Assembly (NCBI GenBank): GCA_022783515.1
Contig: JALEWR010000097.1
Span: 1 to 41,487, forward strand
From: Prevotella sp.
Lineage (GTDB): Bacteria > Bacteroidota > Bacteroidia > Bacteroidales > Bacteroidaceae
Length of the DNA stretch: 41,487 nucleotides
Direction: 5' to 3'
In this document: positions 26,727 through 36,562 of the stretch, in pieces
Layout of the letters: every line of letters starts with the position of its first letter
How positions within the stretch are numbered: position 1 is the stretch's first letter
Program-made: the position numbers and the translations under genes
Notes under the pieces: generated by a model
What the model was told of the DNA's origin: nothing
What the model saw: only the letters and a program-made list of their open reading frames with translations
Database searches by the model: none

Positions 26727-28019
26727 TTATTCACTACCACGCTCAGGTCTTGGCTCTCGTTTAGGCCTATCGTTGCGACGACGCTGCTGTCCGCCTCCCT
26801 GCCGCTCCCTGTCATTACGCTGTTGTGGTGCAGGAGCCTCTCCTCCACTCTGCTGACGACGATTATCCTTGCGACGATTCTCACCATTGTGTTGCGGCCG
26901 GCCATTGCTCTGACCACGATTCTGACCTTGTTTCTTCTGGCGTTTCGACTTGTCAAAACGACTGATATCAGCTCCCGCCAAAAGGTCTATGGGCTGTTCC
27001 ACAGGCTTTTTCACATCCTCGCCTGCCAACGCCACCGGCTTTTCTCCACGACGATTCATTTCGATAATAGCCTTAGCACGCTCTGCCGAGATGGTTTCCA
27101 GGTTAGAAGCCATGTTCTTATCAGTAGAATAAGTGACAAGACCGGCCAAGATGTCCACTTTGAACACATAATAATCGCTGTCTTGTGTCTGCAAAACAAC
27201 CTCACGACCGGGCATTTTCCTGCCTGCTTCCACATAACTGTCGACCTCATAATTGAGACAACATTTCAGCTTTCCACACATTCCAGCCAACTTCTGCGGA
27301 TTGAGCGAGATATCCTGAAAACGTGCTGCATTGGTGTTGACAGAGACAAAATTCTTGTTCCAAGTGGCACAACACAACTCACGGCCACAAGGACCTGTAC
27401 CGCCGATGCGTCCGGCCTCTTGTCTGGCACCAATCTGTTTCATCTCGATACGCACATGGAAGGTATCAGCAAGCACTTTGATGAGCTGACGGAAATCCAC
27501 ACGCTCGTCGGCAATATAATAAAAAATGGCTTTGTTGCCATCGCCTTGATACTCCACATCGCCAATCTTCATGCTCAAGCCAAGGTCTTTAGCGATTTGT
27601 CTACTTTGTATCATCGTGTCGTTCTCACGGGCTTTGGCTTCCTCATATTTTTCCATATCCACCTGCTTCGCCAAACGATAAACACGCTTAATGTCATCAG
27701 CCGACTTCAAGTTGGCTTTCTTTATTTGCAGCGTAACGAGACGTCCGGTGAGAGTAACCACGCCAATATCATGACCGGGAGTTGCCTCCACTGCCACAAT
27801 ATCGCCTTTTTTCAAGTCGAGATTGTTAACGTTGTGGTAGTAGCCCTTACGAGTGTTCTTAAACTGAACCTCCACTAAGTTGGTGGCATCGGGATCGCGT
27901 ACGATGTCTGCCAACCAGTCGTAGGTATTGAGTTGGTGGTCTTGTCGACAACAACCGCCCTTACACAAGCCGCGATCGGTACCCATTGCCACCTTAAATT
28001 TCATATTTTTATAATCCAT
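26727..28019 (-). CDS. ricT: RicT/YaaT (PSP1-domain) regulatory Fe-S complex subunit with long basic low-complexity tail
   Basis: CKGGCCRQDHQLNTYDWL, ADERVDFRQLIKVLADTFHVRIEMKQIGARQEAGRIGGTGPCGRELCCATWN, GMCGKLKCCLNYE. Confidence 0.93.
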   Translation of the reverse strand: MDYKNMKFKVAMGTDRGLCKGGCCRQDHQLNTYDWLADIVRDPDATNLVEVQFKNTRKGYYHNVNNLDLKKGDIVAVEATPGHDIGVVTLTGRLVTLQIKKANLKSADDIKRVYRLAKQVDMEKYEEAKARENDTMIQSRQIAKDLGLSMKIGDVEYQGDGNKAIFYYIADERVDFRQLIKVLADTFHVRIEMKQIGARQEAGRIGGTGPCGRELCCATWNKNFVSVNTNAARFQDISLNPQKLAGMCGKLKCCLNYEVDSYVEAGRKMPGREVVLQTQDSDYYVFKVDILAGLVTYSTDKNMASNLETISAERAKAIIEMNRRGEKPVALAGEDVKKPVEQPIDLLAGADISRFDKSKRQKKQGQNRGQSNGRPQHNGENRRKDNRRQQSGGEAPAPQQRNDRERQGGGQQRRRNDRPKREPRPERGSE

Positions 28020-28155
28020 TCATTCGATATATTAAAATGTGCCGCACAGCCTTGAACCGGCTGAAAGCACCATGTGATGATATATATTTATACCCCTTGT
28101 GGGGTGAATTGCAAATTGATGATGAACCAAAACTGATGTTACAGAATGGTTCTCC

Positions 28156-29292
28156 TTACTGCTTTAACAGCATAATTGTGCGTAAAGCAAAATCGAAGAA
28201 CACCATTTTGGCATTGGCATTCTGTCCGATGTCGCGAATACTGAGATTGATGAGTTCGGATATTTCGACGATATTACGCTCGTTGATAAAAGGTGAGAAC
28301 TTCTTGGCAAAAGTTTCTTCTTCCTCGGTCATATAAGTCAGCTCCGACACGCGGAAGTTGTAGACAAAATTTTCACGCACCATGCGAGCAAAATATACGA
28401 GCATGCGACGCTGCTTCTCACGTCCATAACTTGCCACTGCCTCGCTCCACTTCTTCAAATCCTTGATATTACGCATATAAGCCAACCGCATGAGCATGAT
28501 GAACATATCGAGAAACTGTCTGTTTTCGCTGTTAGCATCCAGTTCGCCAATAGCTTTTGTCCAACTGCCGTGTGCCACTCGTGCCAAGCGATGTGCCATC
28601 GCCGGTTCTATTCCTCGCAATCGTTGCAAGGCCTCTTCAACAGCCGATGTATCGATACGTTTCACATCGATGCGTTGAGCCCTACTGCGGATGGTATCCA
28701 ACAATTGTTCCGGGTCTTCGCATATCATGAGAAAGAGTGTCTGTGCAGGCGGTTCCTCCAATAGTTTGAGCAGTTTGTTGGCACATTCGCCATTCATTCG
28801 CTCGGGCAACCATATGACCGAAATTTTATATCCGCCTTGACTCGACTTCAAACTCAATTTTCTTATCAACACATCGCTCTCGCCCACACCCATCAGTGCC
28901 TGCTGATTGGCGGCATCCATAGCTGTGAGCCAGTTGTCCATCGTGATATAGGTACTCTTACAAAGCATCTCCCGCCACTCTTGAATAAAGTCGTCGCTCG
29001 ACATCTTATGTTCGCTCGACGTTCCCGCAGGACGGATAACAGGAAACGAAAAATGCAGGTCGGGATGCTCCCATTTACGCAACATGGCACACTGCGGACA
29101 ACTGCCGCACGCCTCGCCTCCATCTTTGTTACCCTCGCAGAGCAGATAAGAGGCAAAAGCCAACGCCAACGACAGCTTGCCACTGCCTGCGGGGCCGCAT
29201 AGCATCAGTGCATGCGGCAGCCGATCGCCTTTCGACAGCTGCACCAATCGTTGCTTTATATTGTCTTGCCCTATTACGTCTGCAAACTTCAT
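28156..29292 (-). CDS. holB: DNA polymerase III delta' subunit
   Basis: VIGQDNIKQRLVQLSKGDRLPHALMLCGPAGSGKLSLALAFASYLLC, C..C..C zinc cluster, SVIWLPERMNGECANKLLKLLEEPPAQTLFLMICEDPEQLLDTIRSRAQ. Confidence 0.93.
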   Translation of the reverse strand: MKFADVIGQDNIKQRLVQLSKGDRLPHALMLCGPAGSGKLSLALAFASYLLCEGNKDGGEACGSCPQCAMLRKWEHPDLHFSFPVIRPAGTSSEHKMSSDDFIQEWREMLCKSTYITMDNWLTAMDAANQQALMGVGESDVLIRKLSLKSSQGGYKISVIWLPERMNGECANKLLKLLEEPPAQTLFLMICEDPEQLLDTIRSRAQRIDVKRIDTSAVEEALQRLRGIEPAMAHRLARVAHGSWTKAIGELDANSENRQFLDMFIMLMRLAYMRNIKDLKKWSEAVASYGREKQRRMLVYFARMVRENFVYNFRVSELTYMTEEEETFAKKFSPFINERNIVEISELINLSIRDIGQNANAKMVFFDFALRTIMLLKQ

Positions 29293-29484
29293 TCCTTCGT
29301 TCTATCTTTCTGAAAGTATATAAGCCATAGCAAAATGCAGCACCAAAATAGGCTGCACTTGTTGCAAAGGTAGTAAAAAAACACGGCTTTTATCCATCAC
29401 ACGGATATATTTTTACCACAGGCGGCACAAGTATATTCAACCTAAAGACAAGCAGAATGAAATATAACACAAGGTAAACTCACC

Positions 29485-29526
29485 AAAAAAAACGGGAATG
29501 AATCGACTATTCCGTCAATTCATCCC
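29485..29526 (-). terminator. Rho-independent terminator for the 29594-30193 gene
   Basis: Minus strand GGGATGAATTGAC-ggaata-GTCGATTCATTCCC-G-TTTTTTTT; stem complete with G-U wobbles. Confidence 0.8.
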
Positions 29527-29593
29527 CGGCTTAAAAGACATATCAGATAGCGAAAACATCGCTCGTATGTTGCCTTTATCACACTTAGGGTGA

Positions 29594-30193
29594 TTAATCA
29601 AGATGCGTAATCACACCCTTCCCCTTCCATGAGAAGGAGATAGAATGGGGTTGACCATCGCTATTCTGCCCTTTTTCAAGATGCAACCGGGCATCCACCA
29701 GGTTCAACACAACATCACCTGTAGCCACATTAACCGAGATTTGCATTGTTCCACTTGTAAAAGGCTGATGTGCTTCATCGCCACTACCGACAAAAACCCA
29801 TGATGCACTTTTCATGTATCCTACCTGCCAAGCAATGGTTTCTTGCAATTCTTCGGTCTTGGTGAGGTCGATTGTCTTTCCATTATACTGCTTGGTATTA
29901 CCTAAAATCTGCACATACTCGCTCTGATCTTTCGACAGATAAAAACGCACGGCATAGTCATCATCTTTCATATCAAGCACTTCTGCACGGACGATGGTTT
30001 TCTCTACATTATCCACCATCAACTTATTGGTTGCTACGACAACAGGTTCTACACGATCATCATCGTTTGAACAAGCAGTAAAGCCCAAAACAAGGGTCAA
30101 GGCTGCAACAACAGCAAAAGCAACTTGTGATACTCTCTTCATCATTCTTAAATCTTTCATTCTATTCATTTTTCTCTTATTCAACATTCTCAT
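29594..30193 (-). CDS. Uncharacterised lipoprotein
   Basis: Signal peptide with lipobox VLGFTAC-SNDDDRVEP; promoter box at 30278-30285 and terminator downstream. Several in-frame ATGs near the 5' end, so the start is uncertain. Confidence 0.7.
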   Translation of the reverse strand: MRMLNKRKMNRMKDLRMMKRVSQVAFAVVAALTLVLGFTACSNDDDRVEPVVVATNKLMVDNVEKTIVRAEVLDMKDDDYAVRFYLSKDQSEYVQILGNTKQYNGKTIDLTKTEELQETIAWQVGYMKSASWVFVGSGDEAHQPFTSGTMQISVNVATGDVVLNLVDARLHLEKGQNSDGQPHSISFSWKGKGVITHLD

Positions 30194-30277
30194 CCATCCT
30201 TTCGCTCGTCAATGGTTAACTACTCTTTATATAGAAAACGAAAGCGGATAAGCTTAATCTCTCTGAGTTAACCGATG

Positions 30278-30285
30278 CAAAGATA
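30278..30285 (-). promoter_or_regulatory. -7 promoter element (TATCTTTG) for the lipoprotein gene
   Basis: CAAAGATA on plus strand, about 85 nt upstream of the annotated start. Confidence 0.5.
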
Positions 30286-30738
30286 CATATAATGCACCAT
30301 CCAAACCATAAAAACAATGAGAAAAAGACAAAAACCGCTTTTTTCTTGACACAAATCTACTCGCAACATTTTTTGGTCAATTTCTTATATCGCAATCTTT
30401 CATATGGACACCCATCTTTTTAAAATCTATCGTAAAATTAGAAAAATGTGCCTCAAAAATACCTCTTCAGCCAACCAAAACCATCATTAAACCCTTCATC
30501 CCACACTTTTTATAATGCTAAAACAAAGCCTTCCACCCTTCAACAGTTATGAATTATGCCCCAAAATGCCATTATTTGCAACAAGATACGATTTTGATTG
30601 AAAGAAAGACCTCTTGGAAGAAAAACAGCAAGAAGAAAATTGGGCATTTTCTACGATAAATATTCCAAGTATCCTTCCAATGAGTGGAGAGACTGAGAGT
30701 TGGCAAATTCTTTTAGTTTTGAGCTTATAAAGGATGGG

Positions 30739-30779
30739 AAAACAATAAAGGCAGACCACATAGAAGTCTGCCTTTATTG
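30739..30779 (-). terminator. Terminator of the exbB-tonB-TPR gene cluster
   Basis: CAATAAAGGCAGAC-cacatagaa-GTCTGCCTTTATTG, perfect 14-bp stem, followed on the minus strand by TTTT. Confidence 0.8.
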
Positions 30780-30833
30780 CTATAATATCGTTTACCTCTA
30801 AGTCGAAAATGACCTGCGAGGATTCAATTATCA

Positions 30834-32252
30834 TTATTTTATACCCAATGCCTGCTTAGCTGTTTCATTATTGGGGTCAATTTCCAACACCTTATTCCAA
30901 TAAGTATCAGCTGTTGCCTTGTTGTCTTTCACAAGATAGTAGTAACCCAAATATCTGTAAGCCTCCAACAAACGAGCGGTGTCTGCCTTATCACGATCTG
31001 CCTTATTTGCCAAGCTGGTCACCAAAGCTTCATAGAAAGGTTTAGCCAGTCCTTCTTTGGTTTCCGGATCGAGGTTAGAGTTAAGACGGGCACGCATAAA
31101 GTTAGCGTAATCGATATTGAGAGGGAACTTCTCACCCAACTCTGCATACACATTGTCAGCCTTCTTGAATGCAGCCTTTTGTTGCTCGCCTGTGAGCTTA
31201 GCGGCCATATTCATGTAGATAGTTGCAAGACCTGCCATATCGCTGGCTGTTGCCTTGGGTGCATTCTTGAGGTATTCCTCGTAGTATTGTGTAGCATTAT
31301 CGAAGTCGTCCAAACCCAAGTAAGCGTCAGAAAGCGACTTACGGTTGCTGTTGAGCAATTCGGCATTGTCTTTATTCTCAACCATAGCATTCTTAAACAT
31401 CTCAATAGCCTTTGCATATTGCTTGGCATTGTTAAGAGCAGTACCATAATAGGTATAGTCGTAACCTGAAATCTTGGCACTGTCTGATGCGTTAAACAAA
31501 CGGTCTGCATAGGTAAGAGCCTCCTCTGTCTGACCTTCGTCGGTGAGGTTATAGAATGCCAAACGGTTCCAAGCAGCCTTGCGAGGATTCTTTGTAAGTC
31601 CGTATTTTGCCATCTCTATACTCTTTGCACGTTGCTGAAGCATCCATGCTGCCATAGCATAGTTGGTGATATCGACATCTTCCAACTTACTCTTATCTCC
31701 AACTTTATCGTAGTATTGCAAACTCTGCTCCATGCGGTTAGAAGAGTAGAGAATACGAGCCGCCAAAGCGTCTACAGCCAAGTCGGGACGCTGAGCACGA
31801 AGATCGTTGAGTTTAGCAACAGCTTCCTCGGGGCTACGACCACGATAGATATTAGCATACTTGTAGTAGCCATCAGGATTCTTGGGGTCGAAGTAGATAG
31901 CTTGTTGATACCATCCTGCTGCTGCACCACCATCATCCTTCATCACTTCCAAGTCGCCAAGAAGAATATAGCTGGGCGAATAGTTTTTGTTAGCCTTGAT
32001 GGCTTGCTGAGCAAAAAGCTTGGCATTAGCTGTGTCGGCTACTTCGTAATAAGCACGAGCAATGCCTACCAGCACTTCTGCATTCTTCTTGTTCTTCTTC
32101 ACTACGTCTTTTACCTGATCCTTAGCCGCTGCGGGATTGGCTTTAATAATCTTTGAGATGGCATCGATAGTGGTTTTAGCGTCTTGTGCCATCGCAGATG
32201 TGCCGGCACCTACGGTCAGCACACCCATCAATAAATATTTAATTGCTTTCAT
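30834..32252 (-). CDS. TPR-repeat periplasmic/secreted protein
   Basis: Signal peptide MKAIKYLLMGVLTVGAGTSAMAQ; repeated TPR-like helical pairs ending AYRYLGYYYLVKDNKATADTYWNKVLEIDPNNETAKQAL. Confidence 0.88.
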   Translation of the reverse strand: MKAIKYLLMGVLTVGAGTSAMAQDAKTTIDAISKIIKANPAAAKDQVKDVVKKNKKNAEVLVGIARAYYEVADTANAKLFAQQAIKANKNYSPSYILLGDLEVMKDDGGAAAGWYQQAIYFDPKNPDGYYKYANIYRGRSPEEAVAKLNDLRAQRPDLAVDALAARILYSSNRMEQSLQYYDKVGDKSKLEDVDITNYAMAAWMLQQRAKSIEMAKYGLTKNPRKAAWNRLAFYNLTDEGQTEEALTYADRLFNASDSAKISGYDYTYYGTALNNAKQYAKAIEMFKNAMVENKDNAELLNSNRKSLSDAYLGLDDFDNATQYYEEYLKNAPKATASDMAGLATIYMNMAAKLTGEQQKAAFKKADNVYAELGEKFPLNIDYANFMRARLNSNLDPETKEGLAKPFYEALVTSLANKADRDKADTARLLEAYRYLGYYYLVKDNKATADTYWNKVLEIDPNNETAKQALGIK

Positions 32253-32360
32253 AATTCTCTCATTTATCTATTAAAACATCTTTTGCCGAATTGTAAGTAA
32301 AACGACATTTATCAATACAAATATACTTATTATGACGTACGAAATAGCTAAAAGTTGTGC

Positions 32361-33320
32361 CTATTGGCTAATATTAACATCTCTTATAGTAATATCGCCT
32401 TGTACAGGCAGCAAACCCGACTTAAAAACAATCATCTGGCCCTTAGGTGAGGCAATGAACTGAGCAAACCCCCATGGAAGTCCGTTATAAGGATCGTTAA
32501 GGAGGGCATAGATTGTGCGTATCAGTGGGTAATTACCATTATATATATAGTATTGGTAAGGCTTCCAACTATTGGCCGGTGTAGCCTTGTCCATGCGGCT
32601 TACCGACATGGTGCGAATATTCTTCTTGAAAGTGAGGTTGGTGGTATCTCGCTTGTCATTAAGCCAGTTGCTACCAATAATACCGATAGCACCGGGCGTA
32701 TGCTCAACATAGTCGATAACATCTGCTGTCTTATTTGTTGCCACCACATTGGGATTGGTAATTGGCTTACCGCCCAAAATTGAGTCTTCGGCAAAGTGAA
32801 CCGTACTGGATTTCTTATTGTCGAAAACGAGGTGAATATCGCCACGAGTGGAGCCTGGATAAAGATCCGACCACTTTCGTGCTTCACCTGTCAATATCTT
32901 TGCTATATCTTTTACAGATATACATGTGTCTGTGTTGCTCTTATTGACAATAAGAGCCAAGCCATCGTACGCCAGCTTGACCGACTGGGGCATGAACTGG
33001 CGATCAATAAAGTTTTGCTTCTCTGCCTTCTTAAAGTCGCGACTTGTAATAACTAGTTGCACCTTTCCTTGAAGAAGACTATCCATACCTTCCGACTCTG
33101 TGGTATAGAAAGGAATTAGCTGTGCTTCACGATAAATAGATTGAAACACTTCTCTCTGTTCTTCGATTATCGGACTAAAACTTTCGTCAGAGGCGAAAGT
33201 AATCACCCCTGACGAATATGTGTCTGTGCGTCCGTCTTTTCTCTTGCTTTCAGTACAAGAAGTGCAGACGAGAACATTCAGTATTAATCCTACTAAAATG
33301 TAAGATGTTGTTTTCTTCAT
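32361..33320 (-). CDS. PstS-like phosphate-binding-family lipoprotein
   Basis: Lipobox VLVCTSC; ...VQLVITSRDFKKAEK, YDGLALIVNKSNTDTCISVKDIAKILTGEARKWSDL, VEHTPGAIGIIGSNW. Confidence 0.85.
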   Translation of the reverse strand: MKKTTSYILVGLILNVLVCTSCTESKRKDGRTDTYSSGVITFASDESFSPIIEEQREVFQSIYREAQLIPFYTTESEGMDSLLQGKVQLVITSRDFKKAEKQNFIDRQFMPQSVKLAYDGLALIVNKSNTDTCISVKDIAKILTGEARKWSDLYPGSTRGDIHLVFDNKKSSTVHFAEDSILGGKPITNPNVVATNKTADVIDYVEHTPGAIGIIGSNWLNDKRDTTNLTFKKNIRTMSVSRMDKATPANSWKPYQYYIYNGNYPLIRTIYALLNDPYNGLPWGFAQFIASPKGQMIVFKSGLLPVQGDITIRDVNISQ

Positions 33321-33329
33321 AAAAAAATC

Positions 33330-34163
33330 TTATTGCAGTCTGAATGAAACAGGTACATTGTATTTCACACGAACAGAAGAACCGTTTTGCTTACCGGGAA
33401 TCCAGTTAGGCATGCTTTTAACCACGCGAACAGCTTCTTTGTCCAATGAGGGGTCAACCGAGCGAGCTACTTTCACATCTGTGATAGAACCATCTCTTTC
33501 AACCACGAACGAAATAACAACACGACCTTGTACACCATTCTCTTGTGCTACAACGGGATACTTGATATTCTTACCCAAGAATTCCATCAAAGCTGCATCA
33601 CCACCGGGGAAAGTAGGCATCTGTTCAACGACATCGAATACCTTTGTTTCTTCAACCGGTTTGGGTTCGGGCTGTGTAACGGCTTCTTTTACTTTAAGAA
33701 CCTCACCTGCGGTTTCGTCGTTACCCTTCACATCCAAAGCACCAATAGCGGTCTTTGTATTTGTGAGTTCTTCCTGTGTCTTCAATTCGTCTTCGGGTTT
33801 CACCTCAGAGTCTTTCTTAATCACGGGAGCGGTAAACTTAACCGAACTCTTCACCTTCTCAACCACCTTCTCCGGCTCAATATTCACCTTAGGTTTCTGC
33901 TTTACCTCTGCCTTTTTCTTGGGCTGATTCAAAGCCGACAACTCTACGGTTGAAGTTACTGCCACAGACTTTCTATTAGCATCAACGATGCTCTTGATGG
34001 CTGCAATAGAGAATATAAGTGCTGCAAGTGCAAATATTGAAAGAATGGCGATGATATTTCTCTTTGTAGTACCCTTACGAAGCTTGTAAGCTCCATACGC
34101 TTGGTTTTTACCTTCAAATACCAAATCTACCCATGCACCATCCACTAAATCTATCTTTGACAT
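33330..34163 (-). CDS. tonB: Energy transducer TonB
   Basis: Single N-terminal TM, K/E/P-rich linker, C-terminal PTFPGGDAALMEFLGKNIKYPVVAQENGVQGRVVISFVVERDGSITDVKVARSVDPSLDKEAVRVVKSMPNWIPGKQNG. Confidence 0.95.
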   Translation of the reverse strand: MSKIDLVDGAWVDLVFEGKNQAYGAYKLRKGTTKRNIIAILSIFALAALIFSIAAIKSIVDANRKSVAVTSTVELSALNQPKKKAEVKQKPKVNIEPEKVVEKVKSSVKFTAPVIKKDSEVKPEDELKTQEELTNTKTAIGALDVKGNDETAGEVLKVKEAVTQPEPKPVEETKVFDVVEQMPTFPGGDAALMEFLGKNIKYPVVAQENGVQGRVVISFVVERDGSITDVKVARSVDPSLDKEAVRVVKSMPNWIPGKQNGSSVRVKYNVPVSFRLQ

Positions 34164-34206
34164 TGTTTTCTCCTTTTTTAATGTTTAATTAATGAGGCCA
34201 CAAACA

Positions 34207-34866
34207 TTATTCAACACCTTTTTTCTTCAAGAGTTCAGTATCTTGAGGGTTGATCTTGTCAATGACATATTTACCAATATTGCAAATCTGCATTTCATCA
34301 AGCACGTCTACCAAGTTTCTGTATGACGCCTTGTCTGTAGCTTTGATAATAACAGTAAGTGTTGGGATCTTCTGTCCATCAACCTCACCGGCTTTCAGCT
34401 TAGACAATTCTTTGTCATATTCTTCTTGTGTAAACTTAGGATTATCGAACTTCTTCTTATCCAATTTTACTTTAGCCTGTGCAATGATTTGTGCAGGTAT
34501 TGTACCATCTTCCACTTGGTGATTCATAATGACTTTACGAATACCTTGAGAACCCCATGTGGTTTCCTTCAAGGTTGCGGGGTCATTATAGTTGGGAAGT
34601 CCTTCGACATAATAGATTTTATCGTTACCGGCTGCATAAACCGTAATGGTTTGTGATGCCTTTGTAACGGTCTTATCGTCGTCCGTCATGTTCTTGTCGT
34701 TACTTGGCATACTCAACTGCATGGTCTGAGGTTTTGCCAATGAAGTACATAGCATGAAGAAAGTAATAAGAAGCATCATCATGTCTACCATCGGAGTAAA
34801 ATCGACGCGGACATCTTTTTTCTTTTGTTTGCCTTCGCCTCCGCCTTGTTCAACTAATTCTGCCAT
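34207..34866 (-). CDS. exbD: Biopolymer transporter ExbD (paralog 2)
   Basis: VRVDFTPMVDMMMLLITFFMLCTSL N-terminal ExbD/TolR motif. Confidence 0.92.
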   Translation of the reverse strand: MAELVEQGGGEGKQKKKDVRVDFTPMVDMMMLLITFFMLCTSLAKPQTMQLSMPSNDKNMTDDDKTVTKASQTITVYAAGNDKIYYVEGLPNYNDPATLKETTWGSQGIRKVIMNHQVEDGTIPAQIIAQAKVKLDKKKFDNPKFTQEEYDKELSKLKAGEVDGQKIPTLTVIIKATDKASYRNLVDVLDEMQICNIGKYVIDKINPQDTELLKKKGVE

Positions 34867-34869
34867 ATA

Positions 34870-35481
34870 TTAATCCTCCACCTTTTTGTATGATGTAATC
34901 AAATAGTAACGGTTCTCATTCATACTTTGAAGAGATTCCATGACCCTCTTAATAATAGAATACGGAGTTTTCTCATCGGCTTTAATAGCAATCTTAATAT
35001 CACTATTTGCGTTACGAGCTTGTTCAACCCAAAGTTGGAACTCACTTTTTCCATCATCAATACTATCTGTCGGTATTCCCTGACTGGGCAACTCTTGTGC
35101 CATTACTTTTTCGTCGAGCGACAAGTAGGTTGAGAGCTTATCCATAGGTACACCCCACATAGGATCCTTCAAGAACTTCTTCTCTTGTTCTCCATTGAGC
35201 GAGATTCCAAACTGACCAGTCATACCTTGCAGTACAGCTATCAAATCGTGTTGGTTATCCATGCTCATAAATATCTTACCTGTGTTATCCACAAGGATAT
35301 TGAGAACATTCTTCTCTGGGACTTTAACTTCCGATACAGAGCCAGGTGATACTACCTTTACCGGTTCATTCTTCACGAAGGTTGATGTCAACATGAAGAA
35401 AGTCAGCAAGAGCACCATGACGTCACTCATCGGAGTCATGTCAATCCAGGTCGACTTTTTCTTAATTTTTACTTTACCCAT
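34870..35481 (-). CDS. exbD: Biopolymer transporter ExbD (paralog 1)
   Basis: STWIDMTPMSDVMVLLLTFFMLTSTFVKNEPV; C-terminal DIKIAIKADEKTPYSIIKRVMESLQ. Confidence 0.92.
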   Translation of the reverse strand: MGKVKIKKKSTWIDMTPMSDVMVLLLTFFMLTSTFVKNEPVKVVSPGSVSEVKVPEKNVLNILVDNTGKIFMSMDNQHDLIAVLQGMTGQFGISLNGEQEKKFLKDPMWGVPMDKLSTYLSLDEKVMAQELPSQGIPTDSIDDGKSEFQLWVEQARNANSDIKIAIKADEKTPYSIIKRVMESLQSMNENRYYLITSYKKVED

Positions 35482-35511
35482 AGCGATAAAAATTTAAAGG
35501 GTTAGCAAAAA

Positions 35512-36342
35512 TTAAGCTTCGTCTTCGTGATTGGCTTCGTATGTCTGAGCAATTGAATAACCAACCTCGTCAAGGGCGTAAGTCAACTTATCGATCTTGT
35601 TTGTGAAGAAACCGTAAGAGATAACGGCGATCCATGAAGTCAAAATACCGGATGCGGTGTTAACCAACGCCTCAGAAATACCAGCTGACAGAGCAACAGA
35701 GTCACCACCACCACCAGCAGCAAGAGCTTGGAACGACTTGATCATACCGGTTACAGTACCGAGAAGACCTGTCAATGTACCCAATGTTACCATTGTTGCG
35801 ATGATAGGAAGGTTCATTTGCAATGTAGGCATTTCCAATTGTGTAGCCTCTTCGTGAGCTTGTTGAATCTTAGCCACCTTTTGTGCCTTCTTAATACCGC
35901 TTGTTGCTTCCATTGTCTTGTAAGCACTCAAAGACGCAGAAACCACGTTAGCTACAGAACCTTTTTGCTTGTCGCAAATTTGTTGAGCCTTAGCGAAGTC
36001 TTTTTCGTTCAAAGCTGCTTTGATGTTAGCAACGAACTTAGGTAAAGAACCTGTACCGAAAGCGGTGCGGAGAGCCAACCAACGTTCAACTGACAAAGCC
36101 AAAGTACTGAGAAGCAATGTCTGAATCACAGCTACGACGATACCACCGTGATAAACTGTACCCAAGATATTCAAAGGACGAGCCTCAGGATCACCACCTT
36201 GGAAGTTTGCAGGTGCACCTAAATAGAATTTGTAAATACAGAACGCGATGATACCGCAAACTACGATAACCCAGAATGCTGCTCTGATTCCTTGAAAGCC
36301 CTGTGATTTTTTAACGGGGCTGGCTGTTTTTTGTGTTGCCAT
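35512..36342 (-). CDS. exbB: MotA/TolQ/ExbB proton channel protein
   Basis: MPTLQMNLPIIATMVTLGTLTGLLGTVTGMIKSFQALAAGGGGDSVALSAGISEALVNTASGILTSWIAVISYGFFTNKID. Confidence 0.95.
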   Translation of the reverse strand: MATQKTASPVKKSQGFQGIRAAFWVIVVCGIIAFCIYKFYLGAPANFQGGDPEARPLNILGTVYHGGIVVAVIQTLLLSTLALSVERWLALRTAFGTGSLPKFVANIKAALNEKDFAKAQQICDKQKGSVANVVSASLSAYKTMEATSGIKKAQKVAKIQQAHEEATQLEMPTLQMNLPIIATMVTLGTLTGLLGTVTGMIKSFQALAAGGGGDSVALSAGISEALVNTASGILTSWIAVISYGFFTNKIDKLTYALDEVGYSIAQTYEANHEDEA

Positions 36343-36457
36343 AATTGTTTTTTAATTTTTAAATTGTTAATAAATATTTAAGTTCTTCTTTCTTTTCTTA
36401 ATCTTTTATTATTACTTCTTCATAAAACGGCACGAGAAAACCCATACAATTGATACG

Positions 36458-36465
36458 CAAAGATA
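36458..36465 (-). promoter_or_regulatory. -7 promoter element (TATCTTTG) for the exbB cluster
   Basis: CAAAGATA on plus strand, about 115 nt upstream of exbB. Confidence 0.5.
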
Positions 36466-36562
36466 ACAATTTATGAATAATGTGAAAGACAATTTAGAAG
36501 TTTTAACGAATAAAATCGTCTATTTCACTCTGTTTTTATTGCTATTTTCTATGTTTCACCCC

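Noticed and set aside
26712-27878. 388-aa plus-strand ORF
   Set aside because: Antisense to well-supported ricT; low-complexity translation with no recognisable domain.
30547-30834. 95-aa minus-strand ORF downstream of the TPR gene
   Set aside because: Runs through the strong 30743-30779 terminator hairpin; no signal or domain.
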